Assembly (NCBI RefSeq): GCF_027497235.1 | Contig: NZ_CP114902.1 | Coordinates: 1,439,501 to 1,503,500 of the forward strand | Direction of reading: 5' to 3' | DNA length: 64,000 nt | Source of the DNA: Micromonospora sp. WMMD1128 | GTDB lineage: Bacteria; Actinomycetota; Actinomycetes; Mycobacteriales; Micromonosporaceae | Shown here: piece after piece, positions 24,678-35,738 of the stretch | Numbering within the stretch: the stretch's first letter is position 1 | Layout of the letters: every line of letters starts with the position of its first letter | Notes under the pieces: model-generated | Databases searched by the model: none | Seen by the model: only the letters and a program-made list of their open reading frames with translations | Told to the model about the DNA's origin: nothing | Position numbers and translations under genes: made by a program

Positions 24678-25225
24678 CCGCCGCCCTGGCCGCGTCGTGG
24701 TCCATCGTGCTGCGGTACGCCGACGCGGCGGCCGACCACTTCTGGCGCGAAGTCGGGGGGTGGTTGCCGCAGCGGGAGGTGGCCGTGTTCCTCGCCGCCT
24801 TCGGGCGGCTGGCCAGCGGTGGCGACGACCCGGCTTCGCGGGCGGATCTGCTGCTGGTGGCGGGAGGCACCGGGCTCGCGCCGCTGCGCGCCCTGGCCGA
24901 GCAGGTCGCCGCCGTTCCGGCCGGGCGGCGGGTGATCATGGTCGTCGGCTCGCGTGCCTTCGCCGATCTCTATGACGCGATCAGCCTGGACAAGCTCCAG
25001 TGCGCGCACGACTGGCTGAACGTGGTGCCGGCGTTCTCGCATGATCCGTGTGCGGAGCCGGGGGAGCGGGGCGACGCGCTCACCGTGGCGCTGGACCATT
25101 ACCGGCCCGGCCAGGAGGTCTACGTGTGCGGACCGCCGCCGATGGTGGCCGGGTCGCGGCTGCGGCTACTCGCCGCCGGTGTCCCGGCCGGTCGGATCCA
25201 TCTGCCGAACGACTCTGTGAGCTGA
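24674..25225 (+). CDS. Internally deleted flavohaemoglobin-like NAD-binding protein
   Basis: 183 residues. The first about 50 (LAASWSIVLRYADAAADHFW) match the A-B helices at the start of a bacterial flavohaemoglobin-type globin domain. The chain then passes, through FLAAFGRLASGGDDPASRAD, straight into an oxidoreductase NAD(P)-binding domain: LLLVAGGTGLAPLRALAEQV, VIMVVGSRAFADLYD, VNVVPAFSHDP-like strand and the terminal VYVCGPPPMVAGSRLRLL. The rest of the globin (with proximal His) and the whole FAD-binding barrel (RxYS motif) are absent; a normal member is about 370-400 residues. The reading frame is intact across the junction. ATG 24674 overlaps the upstream stop. It could bind NAD(P)H but could not pass electrons to haem by itself. 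Confidence 0.62.
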   Translation: MTAALAASWSIVLRYADAAADHFWREVGGWLPQREVAVFLAAFGRLASGGDDPASRADLLLVAGGTGLAPLRALAEQVAAVPAGRRVIMVVGSRAFADLYDAISLDKLQCAHDWLNVVPAFSHDPCAEPGERGDALTVALDHYRPGQEVYVCGPPPMVAGSRLRLLAAGVPAGRIHLPNDSVS

Positions 25226-25228
25226 CAC

Positions 25229-25258
25229 TATCGTTTTTTTCGCTTTAACGGGTATCGT
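25229..25258 (+). promoter_or_regulatory. AT-rich promoter/operator region of the HTH-PIN module
   Basis: A strikingly T-rich patch (seven T in a row at 25234-25240) between two direct TATCGT copies (25229-25234 and 25253-25258). In this GC-rich genome it stands out; it lies 14 bp upstream of the antitoxin-like gene and is the likely autoregulated promoter. Confidence 0.4.
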
Positions 25259-25271
25259 GGTGAGGGATTCG

Positions 25272-25763
25272 ATGACGCCGGAGGATCTTGTGACGGTTGT
25301 ACCCGCAGGCGGATCGGCGCCCAACGGTGACGAGCTGCGGCGCTTTGCCCGGCGATCGCTCCGGGGGCGGCGGCTGCAACTGATCGTTGACGGCGGAGAA
25401 CCGGTCGACGTGCCGCCCGTGGTGGGCGAGGCCCTCGCCGAAGTCGTGTCGATCCTAGGTCGGGGGCGGCCGGTGCGGGTGATGGCGGAGAACGTCGAGC
25501 TGTCGACCGGGGAAGCCGCCGCGATCCTGGGTGTGACCCGCCCGACGGTGGTCAAGCTGATGAACGACGGCATTCTGCCCTACACCCGCCCCAACTCCAG
25601 CCGCCGGGTCGCGTTGCACGACGTGCTGGCCTACAAAGAACGTCGGTCGAGAGTGCGCCGTGAGGCGCTGGACGAGTTGACCGCGGACGCGATCGACATG
25701 GGCGTCTACGACGAAGCGATTCGGCGTGGCCGCCAGCCGTCGGACAACCAGCCGGACGAGTGA
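25272..25763 (+). CDS. HTH (excisionase/MerR-like) antitoxin-type DNA-binding protein
   Basis: 163 residues. An N-terminal region (residues about 1-70) is followed by a SpoVT/excisionase-like winged helix: LSTGEAAAILGVTRPTVVKL MNDG, TRPNSSRRVALHDVLAYKER, then a helical C-terminus EALDELTADAIDMGVYDE. This is the standard antitoxin partner of PIN_3-type toxins in actinobacteria. ATG at 25272 is preceded by GAGGG at a spacing of 6. The PIN gene starts 10 bp after the stop. It is expected to bind and neutralise the toxin and repress its own promoter. Confidence 0.85.
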   Translation: MTPEDLVTVVPAGGSAPNGDELRRFARRSLRGRRLQLIVDGGEPVDVPPVVGEALAEVVSILGRGRPVRVMAENVELSTGEAAAILGVTRPTVVKLMNDGILPYTRPNSSRRVALHDVLAYKERRSRVRREALDELTADAIDMGVYDEAIRRGRQPSDNQPDE

Positions 25764-25773
25764 CCGCCCACTG

Positions 25774-26337
25774 ATGATCGTCGCCGTGCTGGACGCCTGC
25801 GTCCTCGTGCCGAGTGTGCTTGCCGATACCCTGCTGCGCTGCGCCGAGCAGGAGCTGTACCGCCCGCACTGGACTCGGGCGATCCTCGACGAGGTCCGGC
25901 GGAACCTGCCGCCGTCGGTGCTCGGTGTCAAGGCCGAACGCAGGGTCGAGGTCATGCGAGAACACTTCCCTACTGCGATGGTTTCGGGCTATGAGCACCT
26001 CATCGACGAGATGACCAATGACCGCAAGGATCGCCACGTGCTAGCCGCTGCCGTCACCGCCGATGCGGAGGTGATCGTCACCGCCAACCTCCGCGACTTC
26101 CCGGACCACGCCCTCGCACCGTACGCGATCGAGGCGCTGCATCCGGACGACTTCCTTTGCCTGCTGTACGACGATGACCCGGAACGGCTCACGGACATCG
26201 TCGTACAGCAGGCAGAGGGCACCGGCAGAGGCGGACGGCCGAAGCTCAGTGTGGACGACATTCTGAGCGGCCTCGCCGGATGCCGAGCGATTCGGTTCGC
26301 GCACCGGGTCTCTCGTCAACTGGCCGAAGGTCGTTAA
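25774..26337 (+). CDS. PIN-domain ribonuclease toxin (PF13470 type)
   Basis: 187 residues. Catalytic acidic residues in order: VAVLDACVLVPS (first Asp), ILDEVRRNL (Glu), MTNDRKDRHVLAAAVTADAE (Asp pair, DRHV) and VTANLRDFP (late Asp). These are the four-acid PIN active site that coordinates Mg for endoribonuclease activity. The C-terminal 60 residues are an extra helical part common in this subgroup. ATG 25774 follows the antitoxin-like gene by 10 bp, making a bicistronic module of VapBC-like type. Nothing suggests inactivation. The target RNA is unknown. Confidence 0.87.
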   Translation: MIVAVLDACVLVPSVLADTLLRCAEQELYRPHWTRAILDEVRRNLPPSVLGVKAERRVEVMREHFPTAMVSGYEHLIDEMTNDRKDRHVLAAAVTADAEVIVTANLRDFPDHALAPYAIEALHPDDFLCLLYDDDPERLTDIVVQQAEGTGRGGRPKLSVDDILSGLAGCRAIRFAHRVSRQLAEGR

Positions 26338-26347
26338 AAGTGGCGGC

Positions 26348-27202
26348 CTATCGGCGTCGCTTAGTTTCCAGCGGCCATTCCAGGCTGACCGTCTCGTCGC
26401 GGCCCTGCTGGTCGAAGTAATCCTGAAGCTTCCGCTTCTGCGCGGCGTACCAGGTGATCTGCGCTCGGTGAAGGTCGTCGGGCAGCATCCGGGCGATGCG
26501 TTCGTGTCGGGCCGCGATCGACACCGCCATCTCGACGGCGGCGCGGGCATCGCTCGCGGCGTCGTGGGCGGAGCCGAGGTTCACCTCGTAGTACTGGCAC
26601 AGGTCGCCGAGTTGCCGGCCACCGTACCGGTGAGGTTCGACCTCCTGGTGCAGGATCGACGGGTCGATGATGACGACGCGGCGCCAGTCCAGCGACGGAA
26701 GGGCGTGCCGGGCCAGCTCGGAATGCAACGTCGTGACGTCGTAGTGGGCGCAGAAGGCGACGAGCGGAGTCCCGTCGGCAATCACCTTCTCGATGGCCGT
26801 TCCCAGCTCGACCAGCGCTTCCCGGGGCGGCCTCCCGGCGCTGCGGACCATCTCGTCGGTAATCCCATGGATCTCGGTGGTGCGGGGCGGGATGGGCACA
26901 CCCGGGTTGATGAGCCACCGCGTCGTCGTGCCATCGGAGTACGTGAGCGCGGCGGAGACGATGCGGGCGTCCATCGGCTCGTCCCCGGTGGTCTCGACGT
27001 CGAAGCCCACCACCGGCATGTCGTGCCAACCGCGGTGGGCTCCTCGCGGCGGCGCCATCTCGACCGGCGCGCAGTGATCGTGGTAGGTGGTCCAGCCGGC
27101 TCCGAGCCTGATCGCCTGCCCAGCCCCGGCCTCCACTCGCCGTCGGCACGTGCCACAACTGCCGGGAAACTTGTTGATCACGAATACTCCTGGTTTGGTC
27201 AT
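26348..27202 (-). CDS. DnaQ-like 3'-5' exonuclease with N-terminal Cys/His motif
   Basis: 284 residues. Residues about 10-45 contain CGTC ... HDHC (Cys-x2-Cys, His-x2-Cys), which looks like a small zinc-binding module. The exonuclease domain (about 60-240) has VVGFDVETTG (Exo I Asp/Glu), FCAHYDVTTLHSEL (Exo II Asp) and SAHDAASDARAAVEM (Exo III H-x4-D), the DEDDh set complete. The C-terminus ends in a basic stretch. The enzyme is a stand-alone exonuclease, not attached to a polymerase. ATG 27202 is chosen over a frame extension to 27262. It converges on the toxin gene. Role could be repair, RNA maturation or defence; the context (toxin-antitoxin pair, acquired genes) leans to accessory functions. 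Confidence 0.87.
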   Translation of the reverse strand: MTKPGVFVINKFPGSCGTCRRRVEAGAGQAIRLGAGWTTYHDHCAPVEMAPPRGAHRGWHDMPVVGFDVETTGDEPMDARIVSAALTYSDGTTTRWLINPGVPIPPRTTEIHGITDEMVRSAGRPPREALVELGTAIEKVIADGTPLVAFCAHYDVTTLHSELARHALPSLDWRRVVIIDPSILHQEVEPHRYGGRQLGDLCQYYEVNLGSAHDAASDARAAVEMAVSIAARHERIARMLPDDLHRAQITWYAAQKRKLQDYFDQQGRDETVSLEWPLETKRRR

Positions 27203-27502
27203 GCGGATGCACCGATACGTGCCGACGCCGGGGAATGAGCGGCGGAGGGCCGCGCGCCCCAAGATCCTGAGTCATTGGTCGCGCTGCCGGCACCCACCAG
27301 CCGGGGTCATCTGATGACCTTTGTGGACTGTGTGGGACAGACCTTCGTCAGTTCCGTCTGGCGGGCGGTCTCCTGCCGACAGCGACGCGGGCATCTCCGG
27401 TGACGGCTAGGCGACATCCGTTGGTCAGGCGTCTCGCCCTGCGGGGAACAGGTCGGGCTCGACAACGCGACGGATACCGAACGTGTGCCCCATACTGGCC
27501 CG

Positions 27503-27853
27503 GTGTTCACTCTCGCCCAGGCGCGACACCTCGTGGCCACCCTCAAGCCCCGTGTCGATGAGCTGATCCGGTGTCGGGCCGACCTCGCCGAGTTGCGGGT
27601 CGACCTGGCCGACCACGGCGCCAGCGTGCTCGGCGGGCTCGCCGAGGTGAAGGCGCTGGAGGCCCGGCTGCACGCTGTGGTCGAGGAGTTCCACCAGCAC
27701 GACATCGAGGTCAAGGGCATCGCCCCGGTGCTGCTCGACTTCCCCGGCGAACGGGACGGCCGGGCGGTGCTCTGGTGCTGGCTGGAGGGGGACACCGACG
27801 TCCGCTGGTACCACCGGGTCGAGTGCGGCTTCGCCGGCCGCCGTCCGGTGTGA
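27503..27853 (+). CDS. DUF2203 family protein
   Basis: 116 residues. VFTLAQARHLVATLKPRVDE and the end ALWCWLEGDTDVRWYHRVE with CGFAGRRPV match the DUF2203 family (FT.aeA..lLp.l at the start; LCW..GE..I..WH....G..GR at the end), which is widespread and of unknown function. It is predicted to be a helical hairpin followed by a beta hairpin. GTG 27503 fits the family start; another GTG lies at 27485. No ribosome site precedes either. About 150 bp upstream nothing else is coded. It is the last gene before the esterase gene. Confidence 0.85.
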   Translation: MFTLAQARHLVATLKPRVDELIRCRADLAELRVDLADHGASVLGGLAEVKALEARLHAVVEEFHQHDIEVKGIAPVLLDFPGERDGRAVLWCWLEGDTDVRWYHRVECGFAGRRPV

Positions 27854-28029
27854 GCGGTCGCGCCGACGAGTTGAGCGGGCCCGGCGAGTCGTTCCCGGCG
27901 AGCGGTGCGGCGGGCGTCTGCCGGTAGGCGCGCGGCGGGGTCGCGACGACCACCGGGTCCCGGAGTGTCTCCGGGGCCGGTGAGGTGCTTGAGCACCACC
28001 TCGTAGCCGGGGGCCACCGCAGCCTTTTG

Positions 28030-28054
28030 TATGGACAAGTCTCTATGGACGAGT
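28030..28054. promoter_or_regulatory. Tandem TATGGACRAGT motif
   Basis: TATGGACAAGT (28030-28040) and TATGGACGAGT (28044-28054) repeat with a 14-bp period in an AT-richer patch upstream of the secreted esterase gene. The complementary form, ACTTGTCCATA, is like operators of GntR-type regulators, but no regulator gene is adjacent. Function is not shown by the sequence. Confidence 0.4.
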
Positions 28055-28137
28055 GTCGCGAATCGACAAGCTTCCATGGTTAGTGATCTTATTGATATCT
28101 ATCTCTCACCACCACTTCCCACCCCCAGGAGTGCGAC

Positions 28138-28944
28138 GTGCGGAGATCCCGTCTTGCCACCCTCGCCCTGACCTTGGCCGCCTCGATCGGGGTCACCCTG
28201 ACCCTGGCCGCCGCGCCCGCCCAGGCCGCCCCGTCCGACCGGTACGTCGCGCTCGGCGACTCGTACGCCTCCGGTGTCGGCGCCGGCAGCTACACCTCCG
28301 AGAGCGGCAACTGCCTGCGCAGCAGCAACGCCTATCCGGCCCTCTACAACGCCAACATCCGGCCCGCCTCGTACCGCTCGGTCGCCTGCTCCGGCGCGAC
28401 CACCGCGGACGTCATCAGCGGCCAGCTCTCCGCGCTCTCCTCGACCACCACGCTCGTCAGCGTCACCATCGGCGGCAACGACGTCGGCTTCGCCAGCATC
28501 ATGAGCACCTGCGTGCTCCAGGGCGAGTCGCAGTGCGTGGCGGCGGTGAACTCGGCCATGACCACCGCCCGGGCCCAACTGCCCGGCCGGCTCGCCAACG
28601 TCTACAACGGCATCCGGGGTCGGGCCCCCTCGGCCCGCGTCGTGGTGGTCGGCTATCCGGTCTTCTACCAGCTCGGCACCGTCTGCGTCGGGCTCACCGC
28701 CACCTCGCGCGCAAAGATCAACGAGGGCATCAACCTGGTCGACGACATCACCCGGACGGCCGCCACCTCCGCCGGCTTCACGTTCGCCGACGTGCGGTCC
28801 GCCTTCGTCGGCCACCAGCTGTGCAGCTACGGGGAGAAGTGGCTGCACGCGTTGAACGTGCTGAACCTGACCGTCTCCTACCACCCGACGACGGCCGGGC
28901 AGTCCGGCGGCTACTACCCGGTCTTCCGGTCCGCCGCCGGCTGA
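28138..28944 (+). CDS. Secreted SGNH/GDSL-family esterase/lipase
   Basis: 268 residues. A Sec signal peptide (residues 1-30, LALTLAASIGVTLTLAAAPA then AQA) with cleavage likely after AQA. SGNH blocks: VALGDSYASGVGAG (nucleophile S42), YRSVACSGATTADV (Gly block), VTIGGNDVGF (Asn block), and SYHPTTAGQSGGYYPVF with catalytic His. Cysteine pairs suggest disulfides (SGNCL..., STCVLQGESQC, TVCVGL, QLCS). The type is that of Streptomyces secreted lipases of the SCO1725/SCO7513 kind as I recall them. GTG 28138 has AGGAG about 6 nt upstream. Extracellular lipid or acetyl-ester hydrolysis is the likely role. Confidence 0.93.
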   Translation: MRRSRLATLALTLAASIGVTLTLAAAPAQAAPSDRYVALGDSYASGVGAGSYTSESGNCLRSSNAYPALYNANIRPASYRSVACSGATTADVISGQLSALSSTTTLVSVTIGGNDVGFASIMSTCVLQGESQCVAAVNSAMTTARAQLPGRLANVYNGIRGRAPSARVVVVGYPVFYQLGTVCVGLTATSRAKINEGINLVDDITRTAATSAGFTFADVRSAFVGHQLCSYGEKWLHALNVLNLTVSYHPTTAGQSGGYYPVFRSAAG

Positions 28945-28963
28945 CCGGAGCACTCGGCCGTGA

Positions 28964-28993
28964 GCGGCGCGCCTCCGGCCGGAGGCGCGCCGC
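28964..28993. terminator. Perfect GC hairpin between convergent genes
   Basis: GCGGCGCGCCTCC (28964-28976), four-base loop GGCC, then GGAGGCGCGCCGC (28981-28993). It lies between the esterase stop (28944) and the peroxidase stop (29006) and can act in both directions. Confidence 0.8.
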
Positions 28994-29005
28994 CGCGTCG
29001 TACCC

Positions 29006-29494
29006 TCAGGCCGGCAGCACCTTCTCGATCGCCGCCCGCAGCTCGGGGTCGTCCGGCGTGACCTGCGGGGCGAACCGGGCGGCCACGCCGCCGTCCGGCG
29101 CGACCAGGAACTTTTCGAAGTTCCACCGTACGTCGCCGGTGTGCCCCTCGGCGTCCGGCGTGGACACCAGCGCGGCGTAGAGCGGGTGCCGGTCCGGGCC
29201 GTTGACGTCGACCTTCTCGGTGAGCGGGAAGGTCACGCCGTAGTTCACCTGGCAGAACTCCTCGATCTCGGCGGCGCTGCCCGGCTCCTGGCCGGCGAAC
29301 TGGTTGCACGGCACCCCGAGCACGGTCAACCCGCGCCCGGCGTACGCGTCGGCGAGCGCCTGAAGGCCCGCGTACTGGGGGGTGAGGCCGCAGCGGGAGG
29401 CCACGTTCACCACCAGCAGGGCTTGGCCGCGATAGCGGCCGAGGTCGGCCGGGCCGCCGGTGAGGGCGTCGATCTGCACGTCGAAAACGGTCAT
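29006..29494 (-). CDS. Glutathione peroxidase-family (thiol) peroxidase
   Basis: 162 residues. Family motifs: LLVVNVASRCGLTPQYAGLQ with the peroxidatic Cys in ASRCG, VLGVPCNQFAGQEPG with the second Cys, Gln in NQF, and VRWNFEKFLVAPDG with the catalytic WNF. The Cys form, not selenocysteine, is encoded. In bacteria such enzymes normally use thioredoxin and reduce hydrogen peroxide or lipid hydroperoxides; actinomycetes lack glutathione. ATG 29494 begins MTVFDVQIDAL. The gene stands alone, convergent with the esterase and divergent from the chitinase gene. Confidence 0.93.
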   Translation of the reverse strand: MTVFDVQIDALTGGPADLGRYRGQALLVVNVASRCGLTPQYAGLQALADAYAGRGLTVLGVPCNQFAGQEPGSAAEIEEFCQVNYGVTFPLTEKVDVNGPDRHPLYAALVSTPDAEGHTGDVRWNFEKFLVAPDGGVAARFAPQVTPDDPELRAAIEKVLPA

Positions 29495-29560
29495 GGGACG
29501 AGGCTACGGGCCGACGCCCGGCTCACCCCGCGCCACCCGCGAAATCGACGCCGCTGCATC

Positions 29561-29590
29561 TTGACGAACTGATGACGGCGTGAGTAGCGT
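29561..29590 (+). promoter_or_regulatory. Sigma-70-type promoter of the chitinase gene
   Basis: TTGACG (29561-29566) and TAGCGT (29585-29590) with an 18-bp spacer. A start site near 29597 would place the palindrome at 29603-29619 immediately downstream. Confidence 0.6.
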
Positions 29591-29602
29591 CTCACCAATC
29601 AA

Positions 29603-29619
29603 TTTGGAAAGTTTCCTAA
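29603..29619. promoter_or_regulatory. TTTGGAAAGTTTCCTAA palindrome, candidate operator
   Basis: A 17-bp inverted repeat centred on G29611 with one mismatched pair, lying 20 bp before the chitinase start codon and just after the predicted transcription start. Its position suits a repressor of chitin use. It does not match the DasR consensus (ACTGGTCTAGACCACT type). Confidence 0.55.
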
Positions 29620-29638
29620 CTGTTTGGGGAGACGCCGT

Positions 29639-31282
<1,644 letters not shown>

Positions 31283-31338
31283 GCCGAGGTCGACGCACCA
31301 CCCCTCGGCCCGGCCGAGGGTCGACGCACCACCCACCC

Positions 31339-31371
31339 GGCGGGGAGGGGCCGCACCGGCCCCTCCCCGCC
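31339..31371 (+). terminator. Perfect 14-bp hairpin after the chitinase gene
   Basis: GGCGGGGAGGGGCC (31339-31352), loop GCACC, GGCCCCTCCCCGCC (31358-31371). It lies about 60 bp after the chitinase stop. Upstream of it a 16-bp direct repeat, GGTCGACGCACCACCC, occurs twice. Confidence 0.8.
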
Positions 31372-31489
31372 CGCGTGCCACCCTGGTCGAACGGGGGCGA
31401 TCGGAGCGAGGATGGGGAGGTCGCCGGCCGCCGCGCGGGCCGGTGTGGCACACTCGCCGACCAACGGTACGCGCTGAGAAGGAGGGTCG

Positions 31490-34488
<2,999 letters not shown>

Positions 34489-34504
34489 CCCCCACCCCTC
34501 CCAC

Positions 34505-34612
34505 CCCTCCCACTACCCGGCCGGGCCAGGCCGGGGCCGAGCCTGGGCCGAGCCTGGGCCGGGCCGGGCCGGGGCCGAGCCTGGGCCGGGCCGGGGCCGA
34601 GCCTGGGCCGGG
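34505..34612. repeat. GCCGAGCCTGGGCC-type low-complexity repeats
   Basis: The 12-mer GCCGAGCCTGGG and variants recur at least four times with GGCCGGGCC spacers between the aldolase gene and the GATCATGAAGTT palindrome. No reading frame of interest. Confidence 0.5.
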
Positions 34613-34671
34613 TTGATCATGAAGTTGGCGGCGCGAATTGTCCGATTCGATGCCGTCAACTTCATGATCAA
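34613..34671. repeat. GATCATGAAGTT palindrome family (copy 1)
   Basis: Arms TTGATCATGAAGTTGGCGGC (34613-34632) and GCCGTCAACTTCATGATCAA (34652-34671), 20 bp with one mismatch, 19-nt loop. It lies between convergent aldolase and nfo genes and could end both transcripts. Related copies at 38284-38340 and 47461-47521. Confidence 0.8.
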
Positions 34672-34672
34672 A

Positions 34673-34726
34673 CCGGAGTGGCCGGAGTGGCCGGAGTGGC
34701 CGGAGTGGCCGGAGTGGCCGGGGCGG
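34673..34726. repeat. Six tandem copies of CCGGAGTGG
   Basis: A 9-bp unit repeated six times without variation immediately after the palindrome, a likely variable-number tandem repeat. Confidence 0.8.
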
Positions 34727-34745
34727 GGCCGGACGGGGAGTGGTG

Positions 34746-35624
34746 TCAGGGGTGAAGACGTCTGAGGGTGGCGATGTCGGCGGCGTGGCCGACGTGCTTC
34801 TCGGTCGGGGTCTCCACCAGCACCGGGACACCGGCGGTCGCGGGGTGACGCATCAGTTCGGCGAACGCCGGCTCGCCGATGCTGCCCTTGCCGATGTTCT
34901 CGTGCCGGTCCCGGGTGGAGCCGCACAGGTCCTTCGAGTCGTTGGCGTGCACCAGTCGTAGCCGGTCGGCGCCGACGGTGGCGACGAGCGTGTCCAGCGC
35001 GGCGGTCATGCCGCCCTCGGCGGCCAGGTCGTGCCCGGCCGCCCAGGCGTGACAGGTGTCGAAGCAGACGCCGAGCATGGGGTGCCGGTCGACCGCGTCC
35101 AGGTAGGGGCCGAGGTGCTCGACCCGGGAGGCCAGCGACCGGCCGCCCCCGGCGCTCGGCTCGACAAGCAGCATCGGCCCGCCGACGGCGGCCGACTCGT
35201 CCAGCAGCGGCAGCAGCGAGGCCCGGACCTGCCGGAAGGCCGCCTCCGCGTGCCCCTCGTCGACCGAGCTGCCGGCGTGGAACACCACGCCCTCGGCGCC
35301 GATGGCCCGGCCCCGGCGCAGCGCGTGGGCAAGCGTCTCCGCCGAGCGGGCGACCGTGGCCGGGGTGGGGGAGCCGAGGTTGACCAGCAGCGAGGCGTGG
35401 ATGAAGACGGGCAGGCCACGTTCGCCGCAGCCGTCGCGGAACAGGCTGTCCTGGGTCGGGTCGCCCGCCGGCAGCGCCCAGCCGCGTGAATTGGAGACGT
35501 AGACCTGCACCACCTCCGAGCCGGCTGCCTCCGCGTACGGCAGCGCGGCGCGGGCCAGTCCGCCGGAGGTGGGCGTGTGCGAGCCCACCCGGCGGCGGTC
35601 GCCGACCCCGTGCGCCGGGCTCAC
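34746..35624 (-). CDS. nfo: Deoxyribonuclease IV (AP endonuclease IV)
   Basis: 292-residue TIM-barrel endonuclease that cuts at abasic sites and 3'-blocked ends during base-excision repair. Zinc-site motifs: FIHASLLVNLGSP (His), VVFHAGSS (His), LLVEPSAGGGRS (Glu), GVCFDTCHAWAAGHDL (Asp, His), LVHANDSKDLCGS (His, Asp), RHENIGKGSIG (His), and VLVETPTEK (Glu). All three-zinc ligands seem present. GTG at 35624 is formed by the end of a dispersed repeat (GTGAGC unit), and the first conserved segment starts about residue 13. It is co-directional with the kinase gene upstream, 114 bp away. Length (292) is slightly above the usual 260-285. Confidence 0.92.
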   Translation of the reverse strand: MSPAHGVGDRRRVGSHTPTSGGLARAALPYAEAAGSEVVQVYVSNSRGWALPAGDPTQDSLFRDGCGERGLPVFIHASLLVNLGSPTPATVARSAETLAHALRRGRAIGAEGVVFHAGSSVDEGHAEAAFRQVRASLLPLLDESAAVGGPMLLVEPSAGGGRSLASRVEHLGPYLDAVDRHPMLGVCFDTCHAWAAGHDLAAEGGMTAALDTLVATVGADRLRLVHANDSKDLCGSTRDRHENIGKGSIGEPAFAELMRHPATAGVPVLVETPTEKHVGHAADIATLRRLHP

Positions 35625-35736
35625 GGGTCCATCTTCGTTCGCGACTGCGGGGCTCGCAAGGCCGGCTCACTCCTCGCGCTCACGGGTCCGTCTTCGTTCG
35701 CGACTGCGGGGCTCGCAAGGCCGGCTCACTCCTCGC
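35619..35736. repeat. Two tandem 59-bp units of the GTGAGC repeat family
   Basis: Units start at 35619 and 35678 (GCTCACGGGTCC...) with a third partial start at 35737. On the minus strand they read GTGAGCGCGAGGAGTGAGCC... and encode, in one frame, RSEPALRAPQSR-like peptides. The flanking GTGAGC gives nfo its GTG (35624) and the kinase gene its TGA (35741-35739). Confidence 0.85.
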
Positions 35737-35738
35737 GC

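Noticed and set aside
27307..28077. Leftward frame with APGYEVVLKHL, reminiscent of a GntR N-terminus
   Set aside because: After 20 residues the sequence becomes low-complexity with no recognisable helix-turn-helix; at best a remnant, too weak to list.
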